Shown in pieces: positions 20,256 to 31,093 of a stretch of DNA of 64,000 bases (its first letter is position 1; each line of letters begins with the position of its first letter). Where the stretch lies: NCBI GenBank assembly GCA_905233585.1, contig CAJOFD010000009.1, positions 1 to 64,000 on the forward strand, read 5' to 3'. The notes under the pieces are model-generated. The model made no database searches and was not told the origin of the DNA. It saw nothing but the letters and a program-made list of their open reading frames with translations. Source of the stretch: an uncultured Bacteroidales bacterium. Lineage in GTDB: Bacteria > Bacteroidota > Bacteroidia > Bacteroidales > WCHB1-69. The translations under genes and the position numbers were made by a program.

Positions 20256-21140
20256 TTAGGCATACAATTTATCTATCTTCATTTTGATGTATTTGCGAAC
20301 GGCAAATAAAGTTGAAAGCCAATTGAGAAGTATGCCCAAAGCAAACATTACCCCGAACAAAACAGCATAGTACATCGGTTGGCTAAAATCAATAATGGCT
20401 TCCAAACTTGGGCGGTTGTAGGCCATATACAATATAAATACCATCAAGGCAATGGCCAATACCGAAGCAATAATGCCTTGCACAATGCTGTTGGTGATAA
20501 ATGGACGGTAGATGGTTCTTCTTTTGGCTCCTACCAACAACATGCTTTTTATGGTAAAGCGTTTGGCATAGATATACAACCTGATGGTGTTGTTAATTAA
20601 AGCGAAAGAGATAATTAACAACAAGCCGCAAATTACCAGTAAAACAATACCTATTTTGTGGATATTGTCATTGACATTGTTGATGTAACTTTTTTGATAG
20701 CATACATCAGATATGTTTTCCATCAAATTCAGTTCTTTTTCTATCATTTGCAAACTATCCATAGTGGTATAGTTGGCATTTATTTTCAGTTGAAACGATG
20801 GAGGAATAACATCCCCGACAATATCGCGGAAATCATGCCCTAACAAATCTATGGTTTCTTGTGTCGCTTGTTCTTTAGACACATATTTCACCGATTTTAC
20901 ATAAGGCTTTTTTTCTAATGTTTGTTGAATATAAGATACTTGTCCTTCGGTAATATCAGGCATAAGCATCACCTCAAAACCGATATTTTCTCTGACATTG
21001 TCTGCAATGCGTTTGGCATTGATGAGAACAATGCCCAGCAAGCCGACGATAAACAACACTAAAGTAACACTAATAATGGTAGATAGTACAGAAGATGCTA
21101 ATCTGTGTTTTGCTATTTTTTCTATTTGTATGGCTGCCAT
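20256..21140 (-). CDS. ftsX: cell division ABC-transporter-like permease FtsX
   Basis: FtsX topology: N-terminal TM, extracytoplasmic loop with [18 protein letters not shown], and three C-terminal TMs. Confidence 0.88.
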   Translation of the reverse strand: MAAIQIEKIAKHRLASSVLSTIISVTLVLFIVGLLGIVLINAKRIADNVRENIGFEVMLMPDITEGQVSYIQQTLEKKPYVKSVKYVSKEQATQETIDLLGHDFRDIVGDVIPPSFQLKINANYTTMDSLQMIEKELNLMENISDVCYQKSYINNVNDNIHKIGIVLLVICGLLLIISFALINNTIRLYIYAKRFTIKSMLLVGAKRRTIYRPFITNSIVQGIIASVLAIALMVFILYMAYNRPSLEAIIDFSQPMYYAVLFGVMFALGILLNWLSTLFAVRKYIKMKIDKLYA

Positions 21141-21344
21141 AATGCTTTTTATATTTTCTCATTTGCAAAGATAACACAAAAATCAATGCAAATTACATAC
21201 AATTATATGAAATATTATTTTCCAAAGTCAATATTTTCAATATTATCAATGGAAAATCTTTTTGTCTTTTTGTTTTTGCCCAACATATCGCAAAAAACTT
21301 GTGGGCAAAGCATGTCAAAATGCTAAATATATCTTTATTTTTTG

Positions 21345-21352
21345 TACCTTTG
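21345..21352 (+). promoter_or_regulatory. -7 promoter element TACCTTTG
   Basis: TAnnTTTG match about 30 nt before the ATG at 21381. Confidence 0.5.
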
Positions 21353-21380
21353 TTTGTTTGAATAAATACATATAAAACCG

Positions 21381-22292
21381 ATGGCAAAGATTAAATCTAT
21401 CACTCGTTATGTCTATCAATATCAACGCAAAGATGTTTTTGATGACGAACAAATAGAATCAAAAAAGAAAGTTTCTTATACCGAATTTGACCAAAATAGC
21501 AATAATATATTGGATATAATTTTTGACAATGCTGGAAATATCGAAAATCGTGTTGTCAGAGTTTTTGATGCGGAAAATCTGCAAACGGAAGAACATTCGT
21601 TTAATGATGAAAGCAATCAAGCCTATGAAAACAAATATTATATCTACAACAATCGCATTCTGACCACTTGTAGAATTTCATACGAAGAAGGCGATGAATT
21701 TGAAGAACAATATATATCCACTCCAGAAGGGCATTTGTTGAAAAAAAATATCGTTTATGGAGATGGGGATATGACTACAGAATTGGAATGTACGTGGGAA
21801 AACAATCTCATCCAAAGAATAGTGGAATATGATGACGATGAACAAGAAAATATTGTAAAATCATATAATTACAATGAAAAAGGACAACTCATTTCCACAA
21901 TTACTGAAGATAAAATAAATGAAGACAAAACAACAGAAGAATATTTATATCAAGATGATTTTGTGGTAGAACAAAAGACTTATAATTTGAAAGATATGCT
22001 TGTTTCTGTTACCAAAAATATTTATAATGAAAAAAAACAATTGATTGGGAAAATTGTAGAGACTACATCTCAATATTTGAAATATATTTATTCGTACAAC
22101 GAACAAGGTCTGCTCAAAAGAGAAAGCCTACTCAACAAAGATGATATTGTTTTGTCCGATAAAGAATATCTTTATAATTCAGAAGGATTGGAAACAGAGG
22201 TAGTGGTAAGTTCACGTAATATAATCGAAAATGAAAAGGACGAGATGATACTTACCCAAAAAATTGTGAATGAATATCAATATTGGGACTAA
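21381..22292 (+). CDS. hypothetical protein with YD/RHS-like beta repeats, no signal peptide
   Basis: Repeated units such as YNYNEKGQLISTITED, NIYNEKKQLIGKIVE, YSYNEQGLLKRESLLN and YLYNSEGLETEVVVS. Confidence 0.6.
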   Translation: MAKIKSITRYVYQYQRKDVFDDEQIESKKKVSYTEFDQNSNNILDIIFDNAGNIENRVVRVFDAENLQTEEHSFNDESNQAYENKYYIYNNRILTTCRISYEEGDEFEEQYISTPEGHLLKKNIVYGDGDMTTELECTWENNLIQRIVEYDDDEQENIVKSYNYNEKGQLISTITEDKINEDKTTEEYLYQDDFVVEQKTYNLKDMLVSVTKNIYNEKKQLIGKIVETTSQYLKYIYSYNEQGLLKRESLLNKDDIVLSDKEYLYNSEGLETEVVVSSRNIIENEKDEMILTQKIVNEYQYWD

Positions 22293-22326
22293 TATTTGAA
22301 TATAAACATATAATAACAAATACAAA

Positions 22327-22758
22327 ATGAAAGAAATAGCAATAGCATCCGACCATGCAGGATTTGAAATGAAAGAGTTTTTGAAAGAACAATTGAAGAC
22401 TGAATGTGTTTTTAAAGATTTTGGTACATTTTCTCCGGAAAGTATGGACTATCCCGATGTTGCCCACCCCTTGGCACAATCAATTGTCAAAGGCGATTTT
22501 CAGGTGGGAATTATACTTTGTGGCTCCGGCAATGGTGTAAATATGGTTGTGAATAAATATCCGCAAGTGCGTTCTGCTCTTTGTTGGAAAGAAGAACTGG
22601 CAATATTGGCAAGACAACACAACAATGCAAATATTGTGGCCATTCCCGCCCGTTTTATCGAAAAAGAAGAAGCCTTGAGAATAGTTAAAGCGTTTCTTTC
22701 TACAGATTTTGAAGGTGGAAGACATCAAAGACGTGTGGAAAAAATCGCTCCTAAATAA
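22327..22758 (+). CDS. rpiB: ribose 5-phosphate isomerase B
   Basis: IAIASDHAGFEMKEFLKEQL; GIILCGSGNGVNMVVNKYPQVRSALCW. Confidence 0.95.
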   Translation: MKEIAIASDHAGFEMKEFLKEQLKTECVFKDFGTFSPESMDYPDVAHPLAQSIVKGDFQVGIILCGSGNGVNMVVNKYPQVRSALCWKEELAILARQHNNANIVAIPARFIEKEEALRIVKAFLSTDFEGGRHQRRVEKIAPK

Positions 22759-22764
22759 ACTTAG

Positions 22765-25700
22765 ATGACGGAAAGCAAACTTTATATTCAATTACAAAAG
22801 TTTATTAATGCTTACTACAATAACAAGATATACAAAGGTCTTGTTGTATGGGTAAGCATTGCTGTTATATTGTTTTTAGGGCTTGTTTTCAGTGAATATT
22901 TTTCCTATTTTTCAAGCCCTATCAGGGCAGCGTTTTTTTATGGTTTTATAGCTATAACCCTGTTCAATTTCTGTGTTTTGGTGGCGGAACCATTGCTCCG
23001 TAAATTGCATGTATTGCCACAGATGTCATACGAAAAAGCGGCAAAGATTATTGGTGCACATTTCCCTGAAATTGACGATAAACTGCTTAACGCCATACAA
23101 TTGAACGAGCAAATTGCCAATTGCCCGCCTGAAAAAACAGAACTGCTGTTGGCTTGTGTGGAACAACGGACAATGGAAATGAACAGATTCCATTTTCCGT
23201 TGGCTATAAATTGGCGAAAAACAAAACGTTATGCTAAATATGCTATTGTTCCGTTATTGTTGTTGTTGTGTATTTTTGTCTTGAACAATCAATTGATTAC
23301 AAAACCGACACAACGTATTGTACGATATGAACAATATTTTGAAAAACCGGCACCATATTCGTTTGTCCTCCTCAATAAAGATTTGAAAATATTTGAAAAC
23401 GATGATTTTACAATCAAAATTAAAATTGAAGGCGAAGAAATGCCTGCGGAAGTGTTTGTCAAAATTGACAATGCGGAATATAAAATGCAACAAATAGCTA
23501 TCAATCAATTTCAATTTGAATTGAAAAATGTGCAAAAAAATACTCTATTTGCTATTTTTTCGCCAGAGGTGAACTCTCAAACATACGAGATACAAGTTTT
23601 GCCGCAACCCATTCTTGTAAGTTTCGTTATGGATTTGAGTTATCCCGCCTATACGGGCAAACCTAATGAAAAAATTGAAAATAATAGTGATATTAGCGTT
23701 CCGCAGGGAACAATCATCACTTGGAATTTCTATGTTAGAAATACTGATGCTGTTGTTTTTAAATATCAAGACAAAAACGATACACTCTCTGTTGCAAAAG
23801 ACAACGCCGCTTGCCGTCTGCGTTTGTTGAATAGTGTAGAATATACTATATTCAATATCAATACTTTTATGCAAAACAAAGATTCTATTGCGGGTTTTGT
23901 GCATGTAGTTGCTGACCAATATCCGTCTATAGATGTAAAAACAATGCATGATAGTGTTTTTGCCGACAGATATTATTTCCGTGGAAACATAAAAGATGAC
24001 TATGGCTTTGATAAATTATATTTTGTTTATACCATCACAGAAAAAGGCAATAGTATAGAACAACAAAAAATTCCAATTGAGATAGAAAAATATGCTGTTG
24101 TGCAAGATTTTTATTATTATTTCGATGCACAGACCTTACATTTAGCACAAGGACAGCAAGTGGAATTTTATTTTGAAGTTTGGGACAATGATGCCATAAA
24201 TGGTTCGAAAGCATCAAAATCAAATACGGAAGTCTTTTATTTGCCATCGTTGGACGAAATACATCAACAAACAGCGAATAGCAACAAACACGTGAAATCT
24301 GATTTGGAAAAACTGATGAAAGAAAGCGAAAAAATACTTTCTCAAATAGAAAACTTGAAAAAAGAAATGCTCAATCAAAATCAGGCAACATGGCAAGAAA
24401 AGAAAGAGATGGAAAACTTGCTCAAACAAATGCAAGATATTCGTAAACAGGGCGAGGCGATTGTTCAAGAACAGAAACGGCAAGAACACATCAATCAACA
24501 ATATAACGATTTGAATCAAGAAATTATTGACAAACAAAAAGAACTGCAAAAACGTTTTGATGAATTGTTCAACGATGAAATGAAATCCATGATGCAAGAA
24601 TTGCAGATGATGCTCAATCAAAACATTGACAAGAACAAAATGAATCAAATTATTGACAATATCAAAACAAATACCGAAGAAATAAACAAAAGCCTTGACC
24701 AACAATTGGAATTGTTCAAACAATTGGAAATAGAAGCCAAAATGGATAACATTATTTCCAAGTCATTGCAATTGGCCGAACAAGAAGAGCAATTGGCGGA
24801 AAAGACGCTGCAACAATCCCAAAATGATCAATCGTTGTCAGAACAACAAGAACATATCAATCAACAATTTGATGTTTTGAAATCGGATATCCAACAGATG
24901 GAAAATCTCAATAAGGCTTTGGAAGATGCCTATAATTTGGATTCTGTCAATGCTTTAAAAACCGCTATAGAACAAAAACTACATCAGGCAAGCGAACAAT
25001 TGAAACAAAAACACCCTCAAAAAGCAGCCCAAACGCAAAAAGAAGCCGCCGAAAAAATGAAAGAATTGGCTCAAGAAATAGAAACGCAAATGCAAGAATC
25101 CGAAGATGAAAATTTAGGCGAAGATATTCAGACTATTCGTCAAACTTTGGACAATATTGTTTCAACATCTTTTGCCCAAGAAGACATTCTGCAAAAAATG
25201 AATCATACGCAAGTACATCAACCCGCGATGAAAGATATTATTCTTCAACAATATAAACTGAAAGACAAACTCAAACTGATAGAAGATTCTATTGCTGCTG
25301 TCGCACGCCGACAAATTATGGTGGAACCTTTTATTTCCAAGCAAATACGTACTATTTCGCAAGCGCAAACGGATATTATGAATCTTATGAGCAATTCGCA
25401 GGAACAGATGTCAATAATGTTTTATGGTCCAAGTTATGGTCGGCAGATTGCTGCCAAGCAGCAATTTATTATGACATCATTGAACGATTTGGCTTTGATG
25501 TTGGCAGAGTCGATGAAAAATATGCTACAAAAACAAAGTCAAGGACAAGCGGGTAACAGAAAAGGAAATTGCAACAGCGAAAGTTGTGGCTCCAAACCTT
25601 CCAAATCGGGCAAAAAGTCAATGAAAACCATGCGACAAATGCAAGAACAACTCAACAAGCAACTTGAAGAGATGCGAAAGCAAATGCAACAAGGTGGCAA

Positions 25701-26181
25701 ACAACCCAATGCTCAACAGAAAGGGCAACAACAAGGTCAGGGACAGAGTCTTAGCGAACAATTTGCCCGCATGGCGGCTCAACAAGAAGCCATTCGGAAA
25801 ATGATGCAAGATTATCAGTCCCAACTCAAAAAAGAGGGCAAAGGCTATGACGGGCAAATTGACAAAATGCTCAAAGAAATGGAACAAACCGAAAGAGAAT
25901 TAGTCAATAAGATTCTGAATCAACAAACCATCAACCGTCAACAACAAATTATGACAAGGCTTTTGGAATCCGAAAAAGCGGAATTTCAACGAGAAAAGGA
26001 TGACCAACGGCAATCTACTCAAGCCAAAGATTATAAAATTGCCACCCCGCCTGCTTACATTGAACAAGAACTTAAAAAACAAAAGGAAACGGAGTTGTAC
26101 AAAACCATTCCACCTACCTTGAATAGATATTATCGCGATAAAGTCAATACATATTTCTATCATTTTCAGTACGAAAAATAG
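22765..26181 (+). CDS. DUF4175-like large membrane-anchored coiled-coil protein, Gln-rich
   Basis: Two N-terminal TM segments, an extracytoplasmic region, then long Q/K/E coiled coils (MQEQLNKQLEEMRKQMQQGGKQPNAQQKGQQQGQGQSLSEQFARMAAQQEAIRKMM). Confidence 0.72.
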   Translation: MTESKLYIQLQKFINAYYNNKIYKGLVVWVSIAVILFLGLVFSEYFSYFSSPIRAAFFYGFIAITLFNFCVLVAEPLLRKLHVLPQMSYEKAAKIIGAHFPEIDDKLLNAIQLNEQIANCPPEKTELLLACVEQRTMEMNRFHFPLAINWRKTKRYAKYAIVPLLLLLCIFVLNNQLITKPTQRIVRYEQYFEKPAPYSFVLLNKDLKIFENDDFTIKIKIEGEEMPAEVFVKIDNAEYKMQQIAINQFQFELKNVQKNTLFAIFSPEVNSQTYEIQVLPQPILVSFVMDLSYPAYTGKPNEKIENNSDISVPQGTIITWNFYVRNTDAVVFKYQDKNDTLSVAKDNAACRLRLLNSVEYTIFNINTFMQNKDSIAGFVHVVADQYPSIDVKTMHDSVFADRYYFRGNIKDDYGFDKLYFVYTITEKGNSIEQQKIPIEIEKYAVVQDFYYYFDAQTLHLAQGQQVEFYFEVWDNDAINGSKASKSNTEVFYLPSLDEIHQQTANSNKHVKSDLEKLMKESEKILSQIENLKKEMLNQNQATWQEKKEMENLLKQMQDIRKQGEAIVQEQKRQEHINQQYNDLNQEIIDKQKELQKRFDELFNDEMKSMMQELQMMLNQNIDKNKMNQIIDNIKTNTEEINKSLDQQLELFKQLEIEAKMDNIISKSLQLAEQEEQLAEKTLQQSQNDQSLSEQQEHINQQFDVLKSDIQQMENLNKALEDAYNLDSVNALKTAIEQKLHQASEQLKQKHPQKAAQTQKEAAEKMKELAQEIETQMQESEDENLGEDIQTIRQTLDNIVSTSFAQEDILQKMNHTQVHQPAMKDIILQQYKLKDKLKLIEDSIAAVARRQIMVEPFISKQIRTISQAQTDIMNLMSNSQEQMSIMFYGPSYGRQIAAKQQFIMTSLNDLALMLAESMKNMLQKQSQGQAGNRKGNCNSESCGSKPSKSGKKSMKTMRQMQEQLNKQLEEMRKQMQQGGKQPNAQQKGQQQGQGQSLSEQFARMAAQQEAIRKMMQDYQSQLKKEGKGYDGQIDKMLKEMEQTERELVNKILNQQTINRQQQIMTRLLESEKAEFQREKDDQRQSTQAKDYKIATPPAYIEQELKKQKETELYKTIPPTLNRYYRDKVNTYFYHFQYEK

Positions 26182-27497
26182 TGAACAAACGCATACTTAA
26201 ACTTACGTTGCCCAATATTGTTTCTAATATTACCGTGCCCTTGTTGGGTATGGTTGATTTGGCTATTGTAGGGCATTTGGGCAGTCTTGACTATATTGGC
26301 GCCATTGCGATTGCTGCAACCGTTTTCAATTTTATTTATTGGAATTTTGGCTTTCTTAGAATGGGGACAAGCGGTTATACCGCCCAATCCTATGGGGCTA
26401 AAGATTTAAGTCAAGCGGTTAATACATTGGTAAAAGCCGTTTTTATAGCATTGTTTATTGCTATTATTGTTATTACTTTGCAATATCCATTGTGTTATGT
26501 TGCATTGTTGTTTTTTGATATCAATGCAGATATGGCAGATATGGTCAGACAATATTTTTTTATACGCATTTGGGCTGCTCCTGCAACCTTGTTGTTGTAT
26601 GTATTCAATGGCTGGTTTATTGGTATGCAAAATGCAAATACACCTATGATTGTCGCAATTGTTTCCAATGTATTGAATATTTTGTTTAGTCTGTTTTTTG
26701 TCATTGTTTGTAAAATGGGTATTGCAGGTGTTGCTTGGGGAACATTGTTGGCACAATATACAGGTCTTTTGTTGTCAATGTTGTTTTGGAGTTTGTTTTA
26801 TAGAAAATTGTGGAAAAAAATAAACATTGCCAAAAGTCTTGTATGGAAAGATATGAAACAATTTTTGCAAGTCAATAGGGATATTTTTCTGCGCAGTTTC
26901 TGCTTGTTGATGGTCTTTTCTTTTATACCTTTGGCTGGTGCCAAACAAGGGGATATGGTTTTGGCAATAAATACGTTGTTGTTGCAGTTTCTGACCATTT
27001 TTTCTTATATTATGGACGGTTTTGCCTATGCTGGGGAAGCACTTTCGGGTAAATATATCGGAGCCAAAGACAGACAATCGCTATACAAAATGATTACCTA
27101 TATTTTTGTCTGGGGAGCCATTATATCTTTAGGCTTTACATTAATATATGCTTTGGGCGGCCATGTTCTTTTGGCGATACTTACCAATCAAAAAGAAATT
27201 ATAGAGGCGGCAGGACAATACTATTTTTGGGTATTGGCCATTCCCTTGGCGGGTTTTGCGGCCTTTTTGTGGGATGGTATATATATTGGGGCTACGGCTT
27301 CCAAAGAGATGAAAAATACGATGATTGTTGCTACAGGTATATTTTTTGTTATTTATTATATTTTTTGCAATAAACTGGGCAATAATGCTTTATGGCTGGC
27401 TATGGTTGCCTTTTTGATGGCAAGAAGTTTGTCTCTTACCATACTTGTTGCCAAGAAAAAAAATATATTTTCACAATTTTTTGATGAAGAAAGTTAA
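26181..27497 (+). CDS. MATE family efflux transporter (GTG start, 1-nt overlap with the upstream stop)
   Basis: ILKLTLPNIVSNITVPLLGMVDLAIVGHLG; FNFIYWNFGFLRMGTSGYTAQSYGAKD. Confidence 0.92.
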   Translation: MNKRILKLTLPNIVSNITVPLLGMVDLAIVGHLGSLDYIGAIAIAATVFNFIYWNFGFLRMGTSGYTAQSYGAKDLSQAVNTLVKAVFIALFIAIIVITLQYPLCYVALLFFDINADMADMVRQYFFIRIWAAPATLLLYVFNGWFIGMQNANTPMIVAIVSNVLNILFSLFFVIVCKMGIAGVAWGTLLAQYTGLLLSMLFWSLFYRKLWKKINIAKSLVWKDMKQFLQVNRDIFLRSFCLLMVFSFIPLAGAKQGDMVLAINTLLLQFLTIFSYIMDGFAYAGEALSGKYIGAKDRQSLYKMITYIFVWGAIISLGFTLIYALGGHVLLAILTNQKEIIEAAGQYYFWVLAIPLAGFAAFLWDGIYIGATASKEMKNTMIVATGIFFVIYYIFCNKLGNNALWLAMVAFLMARSLSLTILVAKKKNIFSQFFDEES

Positions 27498-27556
27498 CAA
27501 TAAAAAATATTTAGACGACAATTTCTAAAAAATGATAAAATTTAAAAGTTTTATGT

Positions 27557-27564
27557 TATCTTTG
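27557..27564 (+). promoter_or_regulatory. -7 promoter element TATCTTTG upstream of the DUF1015 gene
   Basis: TAnnTTTG match. Confidence 0.5.
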
Positions 27565-27639
27565 CAAATTAAAAGCAAAATAAAAGTTGCATGTATAGTT
27601 TGAAATAAATAAATTGTTTAATAAAAAATAGATAATATT

Positions 27640-28944
27640 ATGGCAATATTAAAACCGTTTAAGGGCTTACGTCCTCCAGTAGAATTGGTAAAAAAAATCG
27701 CATCACGTCCTTATGACGTCCTCAACACAGAAGAAGCGCGTATAGAAGCCTCTGGTAATCCGATGTCATTGTTACACATTACAAAGGCAGAAATTGATTT
27801 GCCCAAAGGTGTAGATGAACATTCTCAAGAAGTGTATGACAAGGTGGTGGAAAATTTCCAAAAATTCCAAGATAATGGTTGGTTGGTGCAAGACAATGAA
27901 GAAAAATATTATGTTTATGCACAAACAATGGATGGCCGCACACAATATGGTATTATGGGTTGTACTCATATTGATGATTATTTCAACAATAACATCAAAA
28001 AACACGAATTGACCCGTAAAGACAAAGAAGAAGACAGAATGATTCACGTGCGTATCACCAATGCAAACGTAGAACCTGTGTTCTTTTCTTATCCTGCTAA
28101 TGCAGAAATTGATGCTATTGTTGCCAATGTGGTGAAAAATCCTCCTATTTATGATTTTGTGGCTGAAGATGGTTTCGGACATCATTTTTGGGTAATTGAT
28201 GACAAAAATACCATTAACCGTATTTCTGAAATTTTCAAAAACGATATACCTTATTTGTATGTTGCAGACGGACACCACCGTACGGCTGCTGCTGCTTTGG
28301 TAGGGGCTGAAAAGAAAAAAAATAATCCTAACCATACTGGCAATGAAGAATATAACTATTTTATGGCAGTTATATTCCCTGATAATCAATTGAAAATAAT
28401 TGACTACAACCGTGTCGTTAAAGATTTGAATGGTTTGGACGCAAAACAATTTATCGAAGCCTTGAAAGAAAACTTTGATATTGAATGCAAATGCGATTGT
28501 ACACTTAATGGTGGCAAATGCGAATGTGAATTACCATGTCATTGTGAATCAAGTGTACCTTATAAACCAACCAATTTGCACAATTTCTCTATGTATTTGG
28601 AAGGTGTGTGGTATTCTTTGACTGCAAAACAAGGCACGTATAACGACAATGACCCGATTGGTGTATTGGATGTAACTATCCTTTCCAATTTGGTGCTTGA
28701 CAAAATTTTGGGTATCAAGGATTTGAGAACAGACAAGAGAATTGACTTTGTCGGTGGTATTCGTGGTTTGGGTGAATTGAAACGCAGAGTGGATAGCGGC
28801 GAAATGAAAGTGGCTTTTGCTTTGTATCCTGTTTCAATGAAACAGATTATCGATATTGCTGATAGCGGCAATATTATGCCTCCTAAAACTACATGGTTCG
28901 AACCAAAATTGCGTTCCGGTTTGGCTATTCATGTTTTAGAATAG
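27640..28944 (+). CDS. DUF1015 family protein with Cys-rich insertion
   Basis: MAILKPFKGLRPPVELVKKIASRPYDVLNTEEAR; LYVADGHHRTAAA; FVGGIRGLGELKRRVDSGEMKVAFALYPVSMKQIIDIADSGNIMPPKTTWFEPKLRSGL. Confidence 0.93.
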   Translation: MAILKPFKGLRPPVELVKKIASRPYDVLNTEEARIEASGNPMSLLHITKAEIDLPKGVDEHSQEVYDKVVENFQKFQDNGWLVQDNEEKYYVYAQTMDGRTQYGIMGCTHIDDYFNNNIKKHELTRKDKEEDRMIHVRITNANVEPVFFSYPANAEIDAIVANVVKNPPIYDFVAEDGFGHHFWVIDDKNTINRISEIFKNDIPYLYVADGHHRTAAAALVGAEKKKNNPNHTGNEEYNYFMAVIFPDNQLKIIDYNRVVKDLNGLDAKQFIEALKENFDIECKCDCTLNGGKCECELPCHCESSVPYKPTNLHNFSMYLEGVWYSLTAKQGTYNDNDPIGVLDVTILSNLVLDKILGIKDLRTDKRIDFVGGIRGLGELKRRVDSGEMKVAFALYPVSMKQIIDIADSGNIMPPKTTWFEPKLRSGLAIHVLE

Positions 28945-28973
28945 AAAAGTCAATCAAATAAGATAATAAAATG

Positions 28974-29003
28974 AAAGGGCTGGTGTAAAAACCAACCCTT
29001 TTT
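28974..29003 (+). terminator. stem-loop AAGGGCTGGT-GTAAAA-ACCAACCCTT plus T-tract
   Basis: Near-perfect inverted repeat followed by Ts, immediately after the DUF1015 gene. Confidence 0.7.
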
Positions 29004-29009
29004 GTTCGT

Positions 29010-29585
29010 ATGCAACAAGCACATTTAGTCATTTTTGCCAATCATACCATTGACTGTTCTTGCAAAGAGAACTTTTTGCCCTGTTTTTTGTCCATAGACC
29101 AAACAGCAATAACCGATTATTTGAATAAATACATGTGTTTGAGTAATTGTGAAGATAGGGTTGAACCTTTTGTTTGGATTGAGGAAAATGCTTTGCCTTA
29201 TCGTTTTCTTTTTTATGGCATAGAAGTAAAAATGGAGAAAAATTTGATACAAATGAAATTTCCGTTTATTTTTCGGGCGATTGTTGATTTTGTTCCTTTA
29301 CGAACGGCATTGTTGCAATTGTGCCAAACTTTGTTACCTGCTTTGGGAACAAGTGAAATGGTTTTCTGTCCTTCATTTTGGCAACAGACAGCCTTGGAAT
29401 GTCATACCGAATGGGGAGAAAAACGGTTGTTGCAAATGCAGGAAAAAATCATGAATAAGGCTACTTCATACAAGCGGACAAAATTGAATCTGGCTCATTG
29501 TATGGGGGCTGCTTTAGAAGATTTTGCCCGATTCCCCGATAAGAAATACAGAGGTTGGCTGATATATGATTTAAGCAGAAGATAA
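29010..29585 (+). CDS. hypothetical protein
   Basis: 191-aa intact ORF, same strand, bounded by terminator-like hairpins on both sides. Family not recognised. Confidence 0.6.
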   Translation: MQQAHLVIFANHTIDCSCKENFLPCFLSIDQTAITDYLNKYMCLSNCEDRVEPFVWIEENALPYRFLFYGIEVKMEKNLIQMKFPFIFRAIVDFVPLRTALLQLCQTLLPALGTSEMVFCPSFWQQTALECHTEWGEKRLLQMQEKIMNKATSYKRTKLNLAHCMGAALEDFARFPDKKYRGWLIYDLSRR

Positions 29586-29587
29586 AC

Positions 29588-29622
29588 AAAAAAAAGGATA
29601 TTCTTGGAATACCCTTTTTTTT
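29588..29622. terminator. bidirectional terminator between convergent genes
   Basis: AAAAAAAAGGATATTCTTGGAATACCCTTTTTTTT inverted repeat between convergent CDSs. Confidence 0.8.
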
Positions 29623-29648
29623 ATCATTGTTAAACTTCTATAATAGTC

Positions 29649-30599
29649 TTATTTGTTGAATTTTTTCGCTACTTCTTTCAGCATCACTTCTGTCATTTTG
29701 TCCAAGTCGTAAACGTATGACAGATTCCAGTCTTTTTTGGATTGGTCATCGTTAATGCTTTGCGGCCAAGAGTCTGCTATAGCCTGACGGAAATCGGGTT
29801 CATAGTCAATAGTGAAATCCGGCATTTGTTTTTTGATGGATTTGAATACATCGTCTGGACAGAAACTCATACCGCCAATATTGTAACTTTCTTTTACCGT
29901 CAATTTGTCGGCATCTGCCTGCATAATGTCTATTGTTGCTTTGATGGCATCGGGCATAAACATCATCGGCAAATAGGTCTTTTCTGACAAGAAACAGGTG
30001 TAGTGATGATTTTTTATGGCTTCGTAGTAGATTTCAACAGCGTAGTCAGTGGTGCCGCCGCCTGCTTCTGTTTTGTAACTTATCAAACCGGGATAACGGA
30101 CACTACGGGTATCTACACCGTAACGTTTGTTGTAGTATGCAATCCAACGTTCACCTGCCAATTTGCTGATACCATAAACCGTATTGGGGTCCATAACACA
30201 TTGTTGCGGGGTATTTTTGGTTGGGGTACTCGGCCCGAAAACTGCAATACTGCTTGGCCAGAACAATCTTTTGAGTTTCAATTCGCGGGCAATGTCCAAA
30301 ACGCCCAACAAACCTTTCATATTAATATCCCAAGATGGGAGAGGTTTTTTTTCTGCATTGCCAGACAGGATTGCGGCCAAGTGATAAATTTGGGTGATAC
30401 CGTATTTTTTCACCACTTCGGCAACTTTGTCTGTTTCCAATGCGTTTACGATTTCAAAAGGACCGCTTTGGCAAATATCTTCACCTGCTTGGCGAATATC
30501 TGCAGCAACAACATTGCTATCCCCATACATTTTTCTAAGTTCGAGGGTCAATTCTGAACCTATTTGACCGGCACAGCCTATAACTAATATTTTATCCAT
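29649..30599 (-). CDS. NAD-dependent epimerase/dehydratase, SDR-type L-threonine 3-dehydrogenase-like
   Basis: ILVIGCAGQIGSELTLELRKMYG; YHLAAILSG; VYGISKLAGERWIAYYNKRYGVDTRSVRYPGLISY. Confidence 0.88.
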   Translation of the reverse strand: MDKILVIGCAGQIGSELTLELRKMYGDSNVVAADIRQAGEDICQSGPFEIVNALETDKVAEVVKKYGITQIYHLAAILSGNAEKKPLPSWDINMKGLLGVLDIARELKLKRLFWPSSIAVFGPSTPTKNTPQQCVMDPNTVYGISKLAGERWIAYYNKRYGVDTRSVRYPGLISYKTEAGGGTTDYAVEIYYEAIKNHHYTCFLSEKTYLPMMFMPDAIKATIDIMQADADKLTVKESYNIGGMSFCPDDVFKSIKKQMPDFTIDYEPDFRQAIADSWPQSINDDQSKKDWNLSYVYDLDKMTEVMLKEVAKKFNK

Positions 30600-30731
30600 G
30601 TTTGTTACGTATTTTTTAATTTTTGCAAAAGTAGAAAAAATAAATAGAATAGGATTGTTTTTTGGGTAATTTTTTTCAAGTTTTTTATTTTTTCATTGGT
30701 TTGTCTGTAATGCAAGGTGAAAATGAAAGTT

Positions 30732-31019
30732 TTATAGGTCTGTTAAAAGAAATCCCATATAGAAAGGAAGAGTAAGGAGGGCTCTGGTTCGTCCTACATT
30801 ATAATCTCCTAATTTTATGGCATGGTAAACATGATATTTCTCGCTATGTTTCAATATGGTTTGTAAGGATTTTGCATTTCCACTTTTTGCTTTGCATTTT
30901 ACAATTACACACTCACCTTTGTAGCGTAGGACAAAATCTATTTCCAAACCGCTTTCTTTGTGGTAATAATACAATTTTCGTCCCATTTTCTTGTAATGAA
31001 CAAACCATACATCAAGCAA
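30732..31019 (-). pseudogene. C-terminal fragment of an AAA (DUF4143-type) ATPase
   Basis: KLYYYHKESGLEIDFVLRYKGECVIVKCKAKSGNAKSLQTIL matches the nuclease-like C-terminal end of DUF4143 proteins. No N-terminal ATPase domain upstream. Confidence 0.75.
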
Positions 31020-31093
31020 AGTTTATAAATGCATATTAGCCTCATATTTTTGGGTTATCTTTTATCGGCTCATTTTACTACCTCTCATACTTG

